A DNA stretch of 64,000 nt from Tricholomella constricta (lineage: Eukaryota > Basidiomycota > Agaricomycetes > Agaricales > Lyophyllaceae). Both the position numbers and the translations under genes were made by a program. Position 1 is the stretch's first letter, and the number at the start of each line of letters is the position of its first letter. The stretch spans positions 186,001 to 250,000 of the forward strand of contig JAACJP010000038.1 of assembly GCA_013368375.1 (NCBI GenBank), in the 5' to 3' direction. Shown piece after piece: positions 1-11,185 of the stretch. The notes beneath the pieces were generated by a model that ran no database searches, was not told the DNA's origin, and saw only the letters and a list, made by a program, of their open reading frames with translations.

Positions 1-2
1 TT

Positions 3-994
3 TCAACGGAGCAGCTCATACGCTCCGTGAACAAAGCTACGCGATATGAGACGGCATGGCGCCATCGTGGACCCAAGCCAATCAGCACAGACCCCTACGC
101 CAATATCAACCAGCATTCAAACTACATGGATGTGGCAAAGGGCGCTGATCCAGGATCGTCGCAAGCACAAAAGTGGTACAAGGTTGTCAGTGCGCCCCCA
201 GATGAGGAAGTTGATTGGCTTTCCCCAATCACATCAAGTTACACCCTATGTGCCACCAAGAGCGGTAAGGTAGTTTGTTGGGACGTGCAGACGGATATTT
301 GCCTCGCGGAATGGAATCCAGGAGAACGATGGGAGCTCTGGAAATGTAGAGTGGAGTTTGAGGAGAAAACTGTTTATTTCACGATGGCGAAAATTGTGAA
401 CGGAGCGTACGTATTCTTATCTATCACACTTGAGCCCATAATGACACATTTCTTCTCCAGTTACGATGATCAACGGGCCATGGAGTTTGTCCTCATGCGA
501 TTAAAGTTCTCCGATAGCCCATCGGGGGAGAGCTCCAGCACTCCCCCAGTGTTCTCCCACGTAACGGATTTCAAAACAGCGGGAGTCGTTATGAATGTCT
601 TCCTTCTAGACCCCACAGCGAGACTATTGTCGGCCTTTGTATGGGTTTCAAGCACCAATACTATTGGTTTGTATGCGCTCCCCGATTGGAATAAGCCCAA
701 ATATGTATTCATCGACACAGGCATTGAATGTGTGCGTGGTCTCCAACTGTCAACACGTATTTTTACTGACTATCATGTCAGGTCCCATCTTCAAACTGGT
801 CATGCATTCTCTACGAACGCAACATCGTCATCCATTGCGAAGAAAGTGACGGCGCTTATCAGTATTTTTATCCCTTGCACCTTCTGCAAGCATTTACCAA
901 GCGATCAAAGTCAAAGCACGACGCACCCTACATTTCGTACTCTGTTTCACCTGCGAAAACCCTTACTAGAAAATTCATCTCCCAGCTGCTCTGA
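3..994 (+). CDS. F-box-type protein, C-terminal part (5' partial)
   Basis: The frame is open to the left edge, so the start lies outside the window. Two introns read well: 407-460 (GTACGT...CAG, a multiple of three) and 732-781 (GTGCGT...CAG). After the second intron the frame continues as VPSSNWSCILYERNIVIHC and ends at TGA 992-994. The segment TLCATKSGKVVCWDVQT and the later NWSCILYERNIVIHC stretch resemble the beta-propeller-like C-terminal half of F-box proteins that are abundant in mushroom genomes; those act as substrate adaptors of SCF ubiquitin ligases. The F-box itself would lie upstream and is not seen. The family call rests on remembered sequence style, not a search. Confidence 0.6.
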
Positions 995-3004
995 ATAAGG
1001 TCAAACACGCGTCGTGGGATCCACAAACTCTGACGATGCATTTCCTCCACCGACAATGAGGCCTCGACGGGCCCAAGCCCATCATCATCGATAGCCCGTA
1101 ATCAAGTGATGGGATCCCGAAGACCCGTTCTTTGACGGCCGCCTTGCCATCCGCCTACCCCTTGACGATGGACATTGTTCATGCTGTCCTCGCCGCTCCC
1201 GCACGCCCCCGAGGGGGCACGATGACAACAACAACGTCCCGGAGCTCGAGATTCGGGAGAAGAGAAGGGAGAAGCGAAGAGAGAATGGAAGAGAATGGAA
1301 GGGAAGGGAAGGGAGAAGGGAAGAGGGAAGGGAAAGCGTCCGAGCAATGTCCTCTATCGTCGCCCCCCCACCACGACCGCCGCCACGTCCATGGCGTCTT
1401 CTGCTTGAAGCCTGCCTCCACTTCCACTTCCACCCCAGCTCACCACTCCTTGCCATCACCCTACCGTTGCGCTCCTTTCGCCTGCCATCACGCCCTGGTC
1501 TCCACTCACGCTCTCGGTGCTCCCCTCAAGCTCGTCAAGGGCGACTCCGAGCTCGTACTCACTGAGCTTCACGTCGACGCCCACGCCCATCCCACGAACA
1601 CCAACGCAGCCCAGGTGACACAGAGCACTTCAAAATACACCGGCATCGTCGACCGGGACTTCGTGTGTGTGTGTCACGAATGTCAAGGGCGAGATAAGCC
1701 TCTCAGGACGCATCGTCGCTGTCGGGGGGCCGGTGGAGCACCCTGCACCACCATGCATTGTTGGGAAAGGTCTCGCAGCATTGGGCGCAGGGTGACGGAG
1801 GAGTTGGGCGCAGGTGGAGGCGGGCTGAAGACGCTGTTGCGCAGTGGCATTGGGGCGTGAGCTAGAGGGCAGGGCACGGGAGTTTGAGAAGGGCGAGGGG
1901 CAGAGCGCTTGGGAGGGAGCATAGGTATGGGCATGGACATGGGCAGGCACCGGTGGTCGTTGCGACCTTCGAGCCTTCGATGAACACGATCCTGGAGGGA
2001 GTGCGACGAAGAGCGAGGGGAGCCCTACAAGCGAGAACACACCGAGCCCCAGCCCCAGTGAGGTGTTGTCGAGTGGGAGCAGCATAATCCGCCCCTCGGC
2101 GCCCATATCAACGCACGACGAAACCTTTTCGGAGGAGGTGGAGCCTTCACGAAGTTTGACAGTCCGTTTACCAGTGTAACTTGATGACACGGGGAATGCG
2201 GCTCTTCTCCATCCACAGTTTTCGCACCAACATCGCACAGCACACCCCAGAACCCGCCACGGCATCAGTCATACCCACGCCCACACCTCCCACCCTCTCC
2301 AAAGACATCCTTTGACCTCCACAAGTGAAACACTCGTGGTTCTCCTCCGCAGCCACTCCCAGCACACCGCTCTCCAATCCTCAGCCCTCCACCTCCGACT
2401 CCACCTCTTCTCCATCGACAATGAAGTCCCAGGCCTACCAACAGTTGCACCTTCGCCATCCCCGCCGCCGCCGCAACAGCAGCAGTCATAGCCCACTGCC
2501 CTCTCGTCTCCAGGTATCGTGACCACCCCTGGCGGTGGTGGCGGCAGTGACGCCGGAACGGGAACCACCTCTCATTGCTCCAGTCAATTTGTTGAATTTG
2601 ACCTTGTGAATGAAGTACACTGTGTGTTGCATACAACAGTGCCATATTGACGACGGATTGAATGACTTGGCACTGTAGTCAATGAGCACGACGTGAGTTA
2701 CACGCGATATTTCGAACCAAGCAACGAACCTGCCTGGAGTAACCTTCCTCTCCTTGCTTGATCGCCTCCTGTTCCTTCTCCATCTTCCTCTTTGTCTGCT
2801 CATCGACCTTACCATTCCCAAGTCTCTTTCATGTTGCGATCAGGTTGAGGAAGTGGGGAATGCGAGGGAGAGTAGGGACGGGGACGACATACGACTTTAG
2901 TGCAGATAATGCCCATGTAGTTTTCGTGTGCTTAGTGTGTGCTGTCAGCAACGTCTGTGGGGAGGCAGAAGGATTGGGGAGGATGGAAAAGGACGATGAA
3001 CACT
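995..3004. other. low-complexity host sequence without a confident gene
   Basis: This stretch is rich in GA/TC and CCA/CAC runs (for example the purine run 1255-1345). Several open frames cross it on both strands, but none has a recognisable domain and their composition follows the simple repeats. A short plus-strand stretch near 1520-1660 reads like coding sequence (LKLVKGDSELVLTELHVDAH) and could be an exon of an unidentified gene with an intron starting at the GTGTGTGTGTCACG run. I would not annotate a protein here. Confidence 0.4.
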
Positions 3005-3456
3005 TGCCGATCAAGAAGCGGATGCCCATACGTGACATGTAGAAGTGGTCGAGCCAGGCTGGGAAGTTGAGGCCAATGTTGCGCGCATTCTGAGCACTGT
3101 TCCACTGATGGACGCCCGCGACGGTGGTAACGGTGGGGTCGTGTCGCCTCTTGATGGTCTCGAATGTGTGTCCGGAGGTGGAGGGGCGCCGGATGGGCAT
3201 GGATAGTTGAGAATGGGGTGAACGAGGCCATGTAGGTGCGCGTGGCGCTGACGAAGGAGCGGGAGCTCACTGACCTGCATTCCATGGGGACTTGGAGCTT
3301 GAACTTGTTGAAGGCGTTGCGCGAGCTAGGGTACAGGCGGCACATGGGAAAAATGGTATCAAATCGAAGGACTGGGCATATCAGTTCTTGACCTTCGTCA
3401 AGCTCCTTGACGCAATGGGCCAGACGTATCGAAAGCTCCTCTAACGCCGATGTCAA
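3005..3456 (-). pseudogene. mitochondrial pyruvate dehydrogenase kinase fragment
   Basis: The family phosphorylates and inactivates the E1 subunit of pyruvate dehydrogenase in the mitochondrial matrix. On the minus strand three hallmark blocks of its N-terminal four-helix domain occur in order: LSIRLAHCVKELDE, then VKN*YAQSFD in another frame, then FETIKRRHDPTVTTVA followed by NARNIGLNFPAWLDHFYMS and RMGIRFLIG. The block normally reading VKNWYAQSF has TGA in place of the Trp codon, and the first two blocks are in different frames. After FLIG a GC-AG type donor (GCAAGT) follows, but I find no trace of the ATP-binding HATPase half downstream. This is a truncated, inactivated copy. Confidence 0.75.
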
Positions 3457-4180
3457 TGGCGCTGCTCCGGATCAATATAGACGTGCTCACCTGCGGGGAA
3501 TTGACGCTAGGGTTCTAGCTGAACAGGATCATCTACTACAGTAAGACTAGTGTGTAACGCACCTTCGAGCCCAGTATTAGTACGCGCCCTCGCTAGCGCT
3601 CTACTCCCATCTGAGAACCTCCTCGCGCAGCGTACATTGTGGGGTGAGAGTGTGGGTGCGGCGAAGCGAGCTCTATGATGTGGTGTGTCTATGAAAAGAA
3701 AAGAAAGATTGTTTTGAGCTTAACGCACCAAGGTACATTTATCACCGCTCCAGTGTCTTAAAACTGTCGCTTTGTTGCCTCTGATCTGCGAAACGAGCGG
3801 GCTAGTGACGTTGAGTCGATGGCAAAGGGATGAGACCGCTCAGACGATGAAGACGGCGCCTCTACAGGCACGAGAGTCAGCACCCGTCGCCGGGCGTAGC
3901 TCTCTCCTTACGCTGCATATCAGGCCTGAGGCCTGAGGCATCGTGTAAGTATGTTGAAGCAAATGGTACGAGTCACCTCGAGGATCTCACCGTAAATCCC
4001 GTCGTCCGCCAATCGCTATCGCGGCTGTAGGTATATGCAAGGTCTTCGGATAGGAAAGATATGAGTACATCGCCTCTCAAAGAAGCACTGAACGCACCAA
4101 TGTCCTCGTGCAGGGGCGTTCGATGGATAGACAGACGCAACAGCTGCATGGCAAGAGATCAAGGTTATGTTGTGACTGAT
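3457..4180. other. intergenic sequence, nothing recognised
   Basis: No extended open frame with domain character, no RNA gene and no clear repeat is visible here on either strand. Confidence 0.4.
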
Positions 4181-4502
4181 CGGTGGCTGTACAACCAGCC
4201 CAACGATCATGGATCAAACCCGTCCTGTCCCTCCAGACTCCAGAGTCCACACATGTAGGTGCGAGCTCTTTTCGGACTTGTTTCACATTCAAGAGCAACC
4301 GTCTTCTCCCAGGGCACCCTCACCGAGCCTCACTGAGGGTGCGGCCACATGCATACCCACCCAGCGTCAGCACGGCCGTCTTCGCCATCACCCCCCGCTC
4401 CATCTTTGCGGCGGAGTCGTATGCCCACAGCGCCGTCACAGCGAGCAATATTTTATCTGGCCTCGGCATTGCATGTGACACGTGGCTCCTCCTCCGCTAT
4501 AA

Positions 4503-4868
4503 TTGGGCTGCTCTGTCTCCCTTCCAAACTCTCTCCGACAGACATTCCGAATATTCATCATCCATCCCCCCTTCCCCGTCCTCAAGACCCACGCCCGCGA
4601 CCTCTACACCTCCTACTTCTTCTTCGCCGTCTCCGCATGCATCCCTGCTGTATGCGCGCTCGCCCTCCTCCTCTTCCTCGCCCTCGTCGCCTTCACCGTC
4701 TCCTCCGCCGGCGTCGTCCTCCTCTGCTCGTTGGTCTCGCTATGGCCTTGCAGCTCCTTGTTTCTTAGTGCGATAAGCTGCGGGATGGGTTTGGGGGCAG
4801 GGCTGGTGGTTAGGGGTCTGGTGCAAGGGCAGAGGAGGGGAAGCAGAAGGGGGTACGCGGTGAGGTGA
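4503..4868 (+). CDS. possible small membrane protein (exon)
   Basis: The open frame encodes about 120 residues. Residues 30-95 hold two closely spaced hydrophobic segments (around YFFFAVSACIPAVCALALLL and VAFTVSSAGVVLLCSLVSLW) followed by a glycine-rich hydrophobic stretch and a basic tail with VRGLVQGQRRGSRRG. This hairpin-like arrangement is reminiscent of small ER or lipid-droplet membrane proteins, but I cannot name a family. The true start is probably in an upstream exon, since the sequence before residue 25 is weak. It may equally be a chance hydrophobic frame in pyrimidine-rich DNA. Confidence 0.35.
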   Translation: MGCSVSLPNSLRQTFRIFIIHPPFPVLKTHARDLYTSYFFFAVSACIPAVCALALLLFLALVAFTVSSAGVVLLCSLVSLWPCSSLFLSAISCGMGLGAGLVVRGLVQGQRRGSRRGYAVR

Positions 4869-7127
4869 TAGGTTGGATAAATGAAGGGATGGGTTGGGGC
4901 CCAGTCCAAATTGCAGAACTCGTTTGAGCGTGTTGTGTTTTTGCTATATTTTTCAATGCGGTTATCGAACATCGAAATTCGAGGTGAGTTCTTCTGCCAA
5001 CACCATGGCAAGGAGGTCTCTGCTTGAGTCTCGCCATTTGTATGCAAGCCCGTCTTCGTTGATCGACATCGGGCAGCTGTGTCGACACTGTGAGTCAATC
5101 ACGCCTTACACGATCACCACTCGAGGGAACCCCGGAGGTAAGTAAGCCCGACATCTTTACTATGTTCGCCTGTCTTACCAGTTCTCGATCGATTTCTATT
5201 AGCTGCATTTTGACTGCGAGCACGCTGCATGTGAAGATAGGCAGTGGAACTCACGGTGTGCAGCACAACTCTATTTACACGCCTCTTTACACTGACATAA
5301 ATTACATGCAGTTTCCGGTACTTCAAGGCTCAGACGTCAACGCAGACAACGGAGCAACTTATGGCGCACGCGGCGGGGAGAGAAGAGGCGAAAATGGGGT
5401 TGTATTCACGGTCATTGACATAAGCTGGTATGTGGGTGTCTGTGGCGACGTGTACGTGTGACTGACTATATTCTCGCCGCAGGACTCAAAAACGGGGACT
5501 CGGGCACGTCAGGGGAGGCTGCGGTGGAGTCAAGCACGGGGGCGGGGGTGCTTCGTGCACCGTGCATTGGAGATGTACGGCGTGATGGCGAGCGGTGAGC
5601 GCGCGATGAGCCGCAGAACTGGCGTGCTGCAGGATGCTTACGGGCCATGTATGGCACGAGGGCAAAGGGCAGACGCACGCGATGGTCAAGGCCGGCGAGC
5701 GCTCTGGCGTGTGGTGACACGCTTATCAAAGGCTTCGACAGAAGTTAATGCCAGGCCATGTCCAAATGCATCAGCGTCGACAAGCTAGGATTTTTACCGA
5801 GCACGAGCACGAGGCGGGAATGGCATTTTGGTGGGGCGTAGGGTCGAACTAAGAGCACGTATCGGCTGCGGCGCTTACCCACGTCTACTCACCTTTGACA
5901 GGGCTACCGTAGGTATACGATCGACTTAGTATTTCAAAGCGTGATGGACGTGAAATAAAATTACCTGGAATATATATAGTAAGTAACCCGAACTGGACGG
6001 TTGTTACAAAACTGCACTGCTCACCGCGAAGAAGCGGAGGATGATGGCGAGCGGCGTGGCGTAGATTTTCCCACAAACCGTCAAGAATCAATGTTCGACA
6101 TTCAGCGTTGCGTAGGCCTGTTGTATCTTTATGGCGCGGAAGGTGACTCCGACAACACTCGCCTGTCCCACAACGACTTGCAGCCCAGTCCCCGTGTCGT
6201 TCCATCTGAGGTCCATCATCGTCGGTGTTGGTGCCTGTAGCAAGGTGCGTATTCATTGTATTCATCACCGTGTCTGTCGCCAGCGGCTGCCGTGTTGCGT
6301 CCTGGCGGATATGTGCTTACCTTTGCGCCCTCCAGACAAGCGTGTAGATGGTGTTTTCCAAAGTAATCTTACCCGAGATGTACGGCCCGCTTCCCAATCT
6401 CGAACAGGCCGCTCACGCCATTGATTCAGGTCTGCGTCCCGACCTTATTCGAAAACTATTTTGCTGACAAAATCAGTATCTCTTGATGCTTTCCAAGGAT
6501 TTCACAACCTAACGCGCCGAACCTCCAGGAGCTGGACATACTGCCGCGTTGCTGCTCTTTGTCAGCTCAAAGAATGATGTGATGCATGCTCAGCATGCGG
6601 GAAGTGGAGTTGGCAGGGAAAGGGGAGAAAGGAGGAGGGGAGTGCGGCATGCGGCCTGCTGGAGAAAAAGGGAAGGAGGCGCCGGTAAGTACATGCGTTG
6701 AAGTTCCTGCATTCTCGTTTTGCTTACCCTCAGCACATTTCCCCAGCTTCATCACCATTTAGTCCTCACTTTTCACTCACAACGACCGCATCGACTCTCC
6801 ACCCCTACCAGATCTGCGTGATGTGTTCAATTGGAGGCATTTAAATGAAAGTAATAAAGGAGAATTCACCTACGATGCAGATTCAAGCATCTCACAGGTA
6901 TCGCGTGTGTGCTTCTTGTATCGAACGCGGTGGAAGGAACGTTACCTTGAATTCATTCATTAGCTTGAGATAGAAGAGACAATGTACTGGCTCACTGAGG
7001 ACATATTTCGCACCAAATATTGATAAGTCCAACCGCTGATTTCTTCGTCCGTCAATGGCCATCGTGCCGGTGCTTCTTAAGATGGTGCCTGGTGTGTGTT
7101 GCCGAGTCACTGCAAGTCGTAGTCGAC
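4869..7127. other. host sequence without a confident gene
   Basis: Several frames of 60-130 codons occur but none shows a domain, a convincing intron chain or a conserved motif. It ends at the TAA that precedes the Harbinger-like terminal repeat at 7131. Confidence 0.35.
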
Positions 7128-7130
7128 TAA

Positions 7131-7177
7131 GGCCCCTTTTCAGCAACCGGGCTAGTAGTCGGTTAGGTCTGGTTAAG
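7131..7177 (+). repeat. Harbinger-like terminal repeat, left copy (family X)
   Basis: The 47-bp segment starting GGCCCCTTTTCAGCAACCGG is the reverse complement, with one length difference in a T-run, of 53972-54017. Both copies are flanked on the outside by TAA, the 3-bp TWA-type duplication used by PIF/Harbinger elements. No partner end is visible close by, so it is either the left end of a 47-kb composite or a one-ended relic. Confidence 0.6.
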
Positions 7178-7587
7178 TTTCGCTTGGGCCAGAGTCACAA
7201 GTTTGTCATGACAGGTCACTGATTGTCATGAGCAAGTCACATCGAGATAATTGATTGCCACATGGCAGATAGTAGCAGATAGTATTGTGATAACAGTAAT
7301 TCTATCTCCTACGCCGACATTCTGCTCCAGATCTCCTCAAAACCAACTACCAACCCATAAGGCCAAATAGAAGAAGCACAGGAAAGCAGTGATCTCACAA
7401 GCTGCAATCGGGGCTGCAGCGAGATATCTTGATAAAATACTAATGCACACATCTGTGCTCACAGGCCAGAAATGGCTTCAAGAACTTTTGGAAAATTATA
7501 CATATATGCCTTGATGGCATAATTACCCTATTTAACTAGGCTACAGGCTGACCCATGCATTTTCGGCAACAATTTTGGCAGCATAGT

Positions 7588-7639
7588 TGGGATAATTCTA
7601 TATGTGAACCCCCGAAAAGTTGTGAACCCCCCATGAACC
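7588..7639 (+). repeat. left terminal inverted repeat of the Mutator-like element
   Basis: It matches the reverse complement of 27846-27897 almost base for base over about 52 bp, including the internal doubled GTGAACCCCC motif, and diverges sharply on both sides. Confidence 0.8.
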
Positions 7640-8849
7640 CACCACGGATCTCCGTTCCGATATGCCCAGTTACCATGTGTGACGGAAAATATTAGTTTAT
7701 TAAGTGTAACGCTCGACAAAATCAAACCGAACTCCCGAGTCTCTCCTTGCTCTCCTTTCTCCTCCGCTGCCGTCACTCGACTCGCGCTGTTCACCAACCC
7801 AGCCAACGTTTCCCTCAAACCTCAGGTTGTGTATGTGGCAGCTCTGTCCCGCAGGGCAAGCCCGACAATCTGGGAAGATGTACGGCTGTGGCAGGATACT
7901 GTTTTGCGCGGTGCCCGCCCGGTACATTCATAGGGGGAACAACTCGTGCGCCAGCGGCGAATATATATGCACAGCTTGTCCACAGTAAGTTTCTTTCATC
8001 CCTTCTATAGCTTTCGACTCATTTGCGTCTCAGGTATCTTGTCTCGACTTTCTGCTTTGTCTTGCGTCTCTGGTTTCGACTTTCTGCTTCACCTCAATTC
8101 GGCACATCAGGTTTGTATCCGTCAGGTATGTCCCATTTGTCACATATCTTCGGCACCCCTACTCATCTATATTCCTCCCTTCTAGTTATATGAGCGAAAC
8201 ACCTGTTACGTGATCTCTCACCGAGCGCACGTACTATATCTATGAGTGCCGTCGCAAGTGCAAAAGTTACTCCTTGGCACCGTGCACCGCCACCGCATCC
8301 CTCTTCAAGATTAGCAAGGCCGTGCATTCAAGGCACTGCAGCCCTCGGAGGACTTGTGCATGCCTGACTTGCTCATGGCACATGAGTGGGCCTGCTGTTG
8401 ACATACTCGTGTACACTACTTATGTGTCATCATAGTCGTTCTCTGTCTTTGCAAGCTCTGATGTGTACGAGTCGATTTTGGGCATCCTTACTTTCATGCC
8501 CATTTACAAATGTGAGAGCATGTCATTGGCCTGTATTCTGTAGGTCTGGGACTGACTTCAGCTCGAGCTTCAACCCAGTTCTTGTTCTTTGTGTGACTCC
8601 CTGTCGCTCAACGCCTCATCGCTATGCAACCTGCCCAGCTCACTCGGTGGGATAATATGCTGTCCCAATTTCACCTTCAGCATCGGCATCGGCATCGGTG
8701 GTGGGGACATCTTCAATGAGCAGGGAGGACGCGCTGGAATGCGCCGAGGCGGATTGAGATTGGCGAGCCGGAGCCGGAGAAGAAGCGTGCAGAGGCGACA
8801 TCGCTCGAGTTGGGCGAGGACGAGCGCGTCGCCGTGCTCAGGCGGGGGC
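7640..8849. other. interior of the Mutator-like element, possible captured host DNA
   Basis: No transposon domain is found here. Minus-strand frames at 8570-8849 have a serine/proline-rich character and, once the retroelement is removed, are contiguous with the proline-rich minus-strand frames at 21529-22040. This could be a captured host gene fragment as in Pack-MULEs, or simply old host DNA. Confidence 0.35.
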
Positions 8850-9305
8850 TGTAAGGGGCTGCACCGTGCGCCCACTCCTATTATCGCTTAGTCTCTCGTT
8901 CTCTGTCATCGGCCCCCATGGCCCCCGCCTTAGACATACTTGCTGACCGCCATACTGTTCTTACGCCCCTTTCGTAGCCATTACTCCCACACCGACACCA
9001 CTACTTAGATTCCTATCAGTCAGCTGGACAATTGTTACTCATCAGTAGTCAGCGCCTTTACATACCGCCTTAGTCACCGGCTCGGCGATGTAGTATATAA
9101 GCCTGGGTTGGAGATAGAATATCTCCAACCTGAACAATAACAGTATCTTCGGGTTTATACATTGATCAACTCTTAGCTTGCTCTCTCGTCGCCCTCCTCA
9201 CGTTTTGCACTGTTGATTGCTCACTTGACTGCATTCAGGACCCTCTTGGCTCGCGCCGGCTTGTAGCTCGTCGCTCGCCTTCGCCCATCCGGACGTCCTC
9301 TAACA
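8850..9305 (+). repeat. 5' LTR of the KH element
   Basis: It is 456 bp long with TG...CA ends, a TATATAA box at 9094-9100 and a perfect 11-bp hairpin just downstream (9106-9130). Its partner is 10454-10695 plus 21315-21528. Confidence 0.9.
9094..9130 (+). promoter_or_regulatory. LTR TATA box followed by hairpin
   Basis: TATATAA (9094-9100) is followed 5 nt later by GGTTGGAGATA, a 3-nt loop and TATCTCCAACC. The spacing puts the hairpin at or just after the expected transcription start, so it would form the 5' end of the element RNA. The same arrangement is intact in the 3' LTR copy after 21315. Confidence 0.6.
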
Positions 9306-9406
9306 GGTTGTTCAGGTTCCTACGCGGCCCGCCCCTCTAGCTCGTCGCACCAACATCTAACCCCTCCGTGCTCTCACACACCCCAACCCTCTCGTACTCT
9401 TTGACG

Positions 9407-10408
9407 ATGTCTACCCCTACCCCTCAAGCCTCCCAGGTCTTTCTCGACGGGATCTACCCTGCCGAAGAGCTGGAAAACATGGCTCGCGTTGTACGCCAGA
9501 CGCGACTGGCACTCTCGGCCATGGAAGCGCGCCTATCGGCCCTTGAAGCGGGCACCGTCATCGCTGCCACCACCACTACGGCGGCGGTCTCTAAAGCCCC
9601 TCCATCGTCTAACAAACCCCCTCCCCCCGCTCCTCTGCCTCGCCGCAAGAGCGGCCGCTCTAACGCCAACACTGGCCACCCCTCGTCCTTCCACCTCTCT
9701 GGGGAATTCATTAACTCTATGGAAGGAAAAGCTGACCGATATCTGATCGGCTTGGAGTTCCCAGACTCCCTTATGCCGCACATCGTCGGCTCTCGAGGAA
9801 GAGGACTTCACGACCTTTCCGGCGCTCGCGTCTCGGCCTTCACCATGGGGCCAGACGAGGAACGGCAGCGCCTAGTCTCTATCAAGGGCACTGATCGGCA
9901 GATCGGTGATGCTCTCATTGTATTGGGGAAGCGCATTGCTCGTCAACGCGTGCGCACACCAAAGAAGCAGAAGAAGGCCAAATCTGCGCCGGCCGCCCCT
10001 GCAGCACCGGCCCCTCCTCGTCGGGAGCCCCCCCCTGACCCGATTCGTTGGGCACCTTTACCCCCCGCCCTTAAGACCGTTTACCGGGAGCCGGCAGCTC
10101 CTATCACCCCTACGCTGAGGCCGTCGTATAGCAGCGCGGCCGCCCCCGCCGGCACCAGCTCCCCTACCCGTGACGCTCTCTTGCGTCCTCCCAGCGCGGC
10201 ATCCACGCCTCGGACCGCAATGGACACCCAACCCAACCCTACGCGTGCGCCCTCTCCGCTCGCTCGATCCGCGGCCCCCTCCCCTATGTCAGTCAGTATC
10301 CCAGCAACGCCGATGGACGTTAGCCGCGCCACGACTGGCACTCCCGTCCCCAGCCCAATCGCTCCACGCCAGACGGCCCGACGGGGGACACCGTGGCCCA
10401 AAAAATGA
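9407..10408 (+). CDS. KH-domain gag-like protein
   Basis: This 333-residue protein is the only product of the small LTR element. After a short N-terminal helix with coiled-coil character (ELENMARVVRQTRLALSAME) and a proline/basic linker, residues 100-195 read like a KH RNA-binding fold: LEFPDSLMPHIVGSRGRGLH contains the GXXG loop (GSRG) followed by LSGARVSAF, then VSIKGTDRQIGDALIVLGKR. The rest is proline/serine/basic low-complexity sequence. There is no zinc knuckle, unlike usual gag proteins. I infer that it packages the element RNA through the KH fold. The start is the ATG at 9407 after a 100-nt leader; frames further upstream lack an ATG. Confidence 0.8.
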   Translation: MSTPTPQASQVFLDGIYPAEELENMARVVRQTRLALSAMEARLSALEAGTVIAATTTTAAVSKAPPSSNKPPPPAPLPRRKSGRSNANTGHPSSFHLSGEFINSMEGKADRYLIGLEFPDSLMPHIVGSRGRGLHDLSGARVSAFTMGPDEERQRLVSIKGTDRQIGDALIVLGKRIARQRVRTPKKQKKAKSAPAAPAAPAPPRREPPPDPIRWAPLPPALKTVYREPAAPITPTLRPSYSSAAAPAGTSSPTRDALLRPPSAASTPRTAMDTQPNPTRAPSPLARSAAPSPMSVSIPATPMDVSRATTGTPVPSPIAPRQTARRGTPWPKK

Positions 10409-10440
10409 AGAAATTGAGTTCGTCGTGGTAGACGACCGCT

Positions 10441-10453
10441 AGAGGGGGGGTGA
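10441..10453 (+). promoter_or_regulatory. polypurine tract of the KH element
   Basis: AGAGGGGGGGTGA directly abuts the TGTAAGG start of the 3' LTR, the position of the plus-strand primer in LTR retroelements. Confidence 0.75.
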
Positions 10454-10695
10454 TGTAAGGGGCTGCACCGTGCGCCCACTCCTATTATCGCTTAGTCTCT
10501 CGTTCTCTGTCATCGGCCCCCATGGCCCCCGCCTTAGACATACTTGCTGACCGCCATACTGTTCTTACGCCCCTTTCGTAGCCATTACTCCCACACCGAC
10601 ACCACTACTTAGATTCCTATCAGTCAGCTGGACAATTGTTACTCATCAGTAGTCAGCGCCTTTACATACCGCCTTAGTCACCGGCTCGGCGATGT
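10454..10695 (+). repeat. 3' LTR of the KH element, first part
   Basis: It repeats 8850-9091 and is cut at GATGT by the Ty3 insertion. The remaining 214 bp of this LTR are 21315-21528, after the duplicated GATGT at 21310-21314. Confidence 0.9.
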
Positions 10696-11168
10696 TGTTA
10701 GGGCGACCTTTAGAGCAGAGCTTAGTCGTACTGGCAAAGGGGAATCCAAAGTTATATTGATGTACAGTAACGAGGTAATTAAGGCTTACCTGGCAAAGGG
10801 GAATCCAAAGAGAATAGTGTAAAGGATTCCCAGATGCCAGGGGGCCGGCTATATACAAGTGTGATACATGAGGGCAGGCTCTCCATAGTGTACTGTACAT
10901 GTGATAATAACGACATGTGATAACCATGACAGGTGATAATGATGAGCGGGTTCCGGATGCTGTCTGATGGTAACCGTCGTCGGGATGTCAGGTGATCGGG
11001 AATATGAACAGGGAAACGAGGGAAATGACAGGAAGTGAGTAAGGTAAATATATACACCGACGCTTGGGTCAGAGCGTGGGGTCGGGATCGCGATCGGTCA
11101 GGAGTGAGCGCACGTGTCGGGGAACAGTTGGTGAGCGTCGGAGGGCGCGAACGGGTGTTCCCCTAACA
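10696..11168 (-). repeat. 3' LTR of Ty3 element 1
   Basis: It is a 473-bp direct repeat of 20837-21309 and is preceded in the sense direction by a polypurine tract at 11169-11185. Confidence 0.93.
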
Positions 11169-11185
11169 TCACCCCCCCTTTTGAA
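11169..11185 (-). promoter_or_regulatory. polypurine tract of Ty3 element 1
   Basis: On the minus strand AAAAGGGGGGGTGA lies immediately before the LTR start TGTTAGGGG and overlaps the end of the pol gene. The GGGGGGGTGA-TGT junction is the same as in the KH element. Confidence 0.75.

Noticed and set aside
1085..2645. Several 80-240 codon frames on both strands
   Set aside because: All follow GA/TC-rich low-complexity DNA, overlap each other and show no domain.
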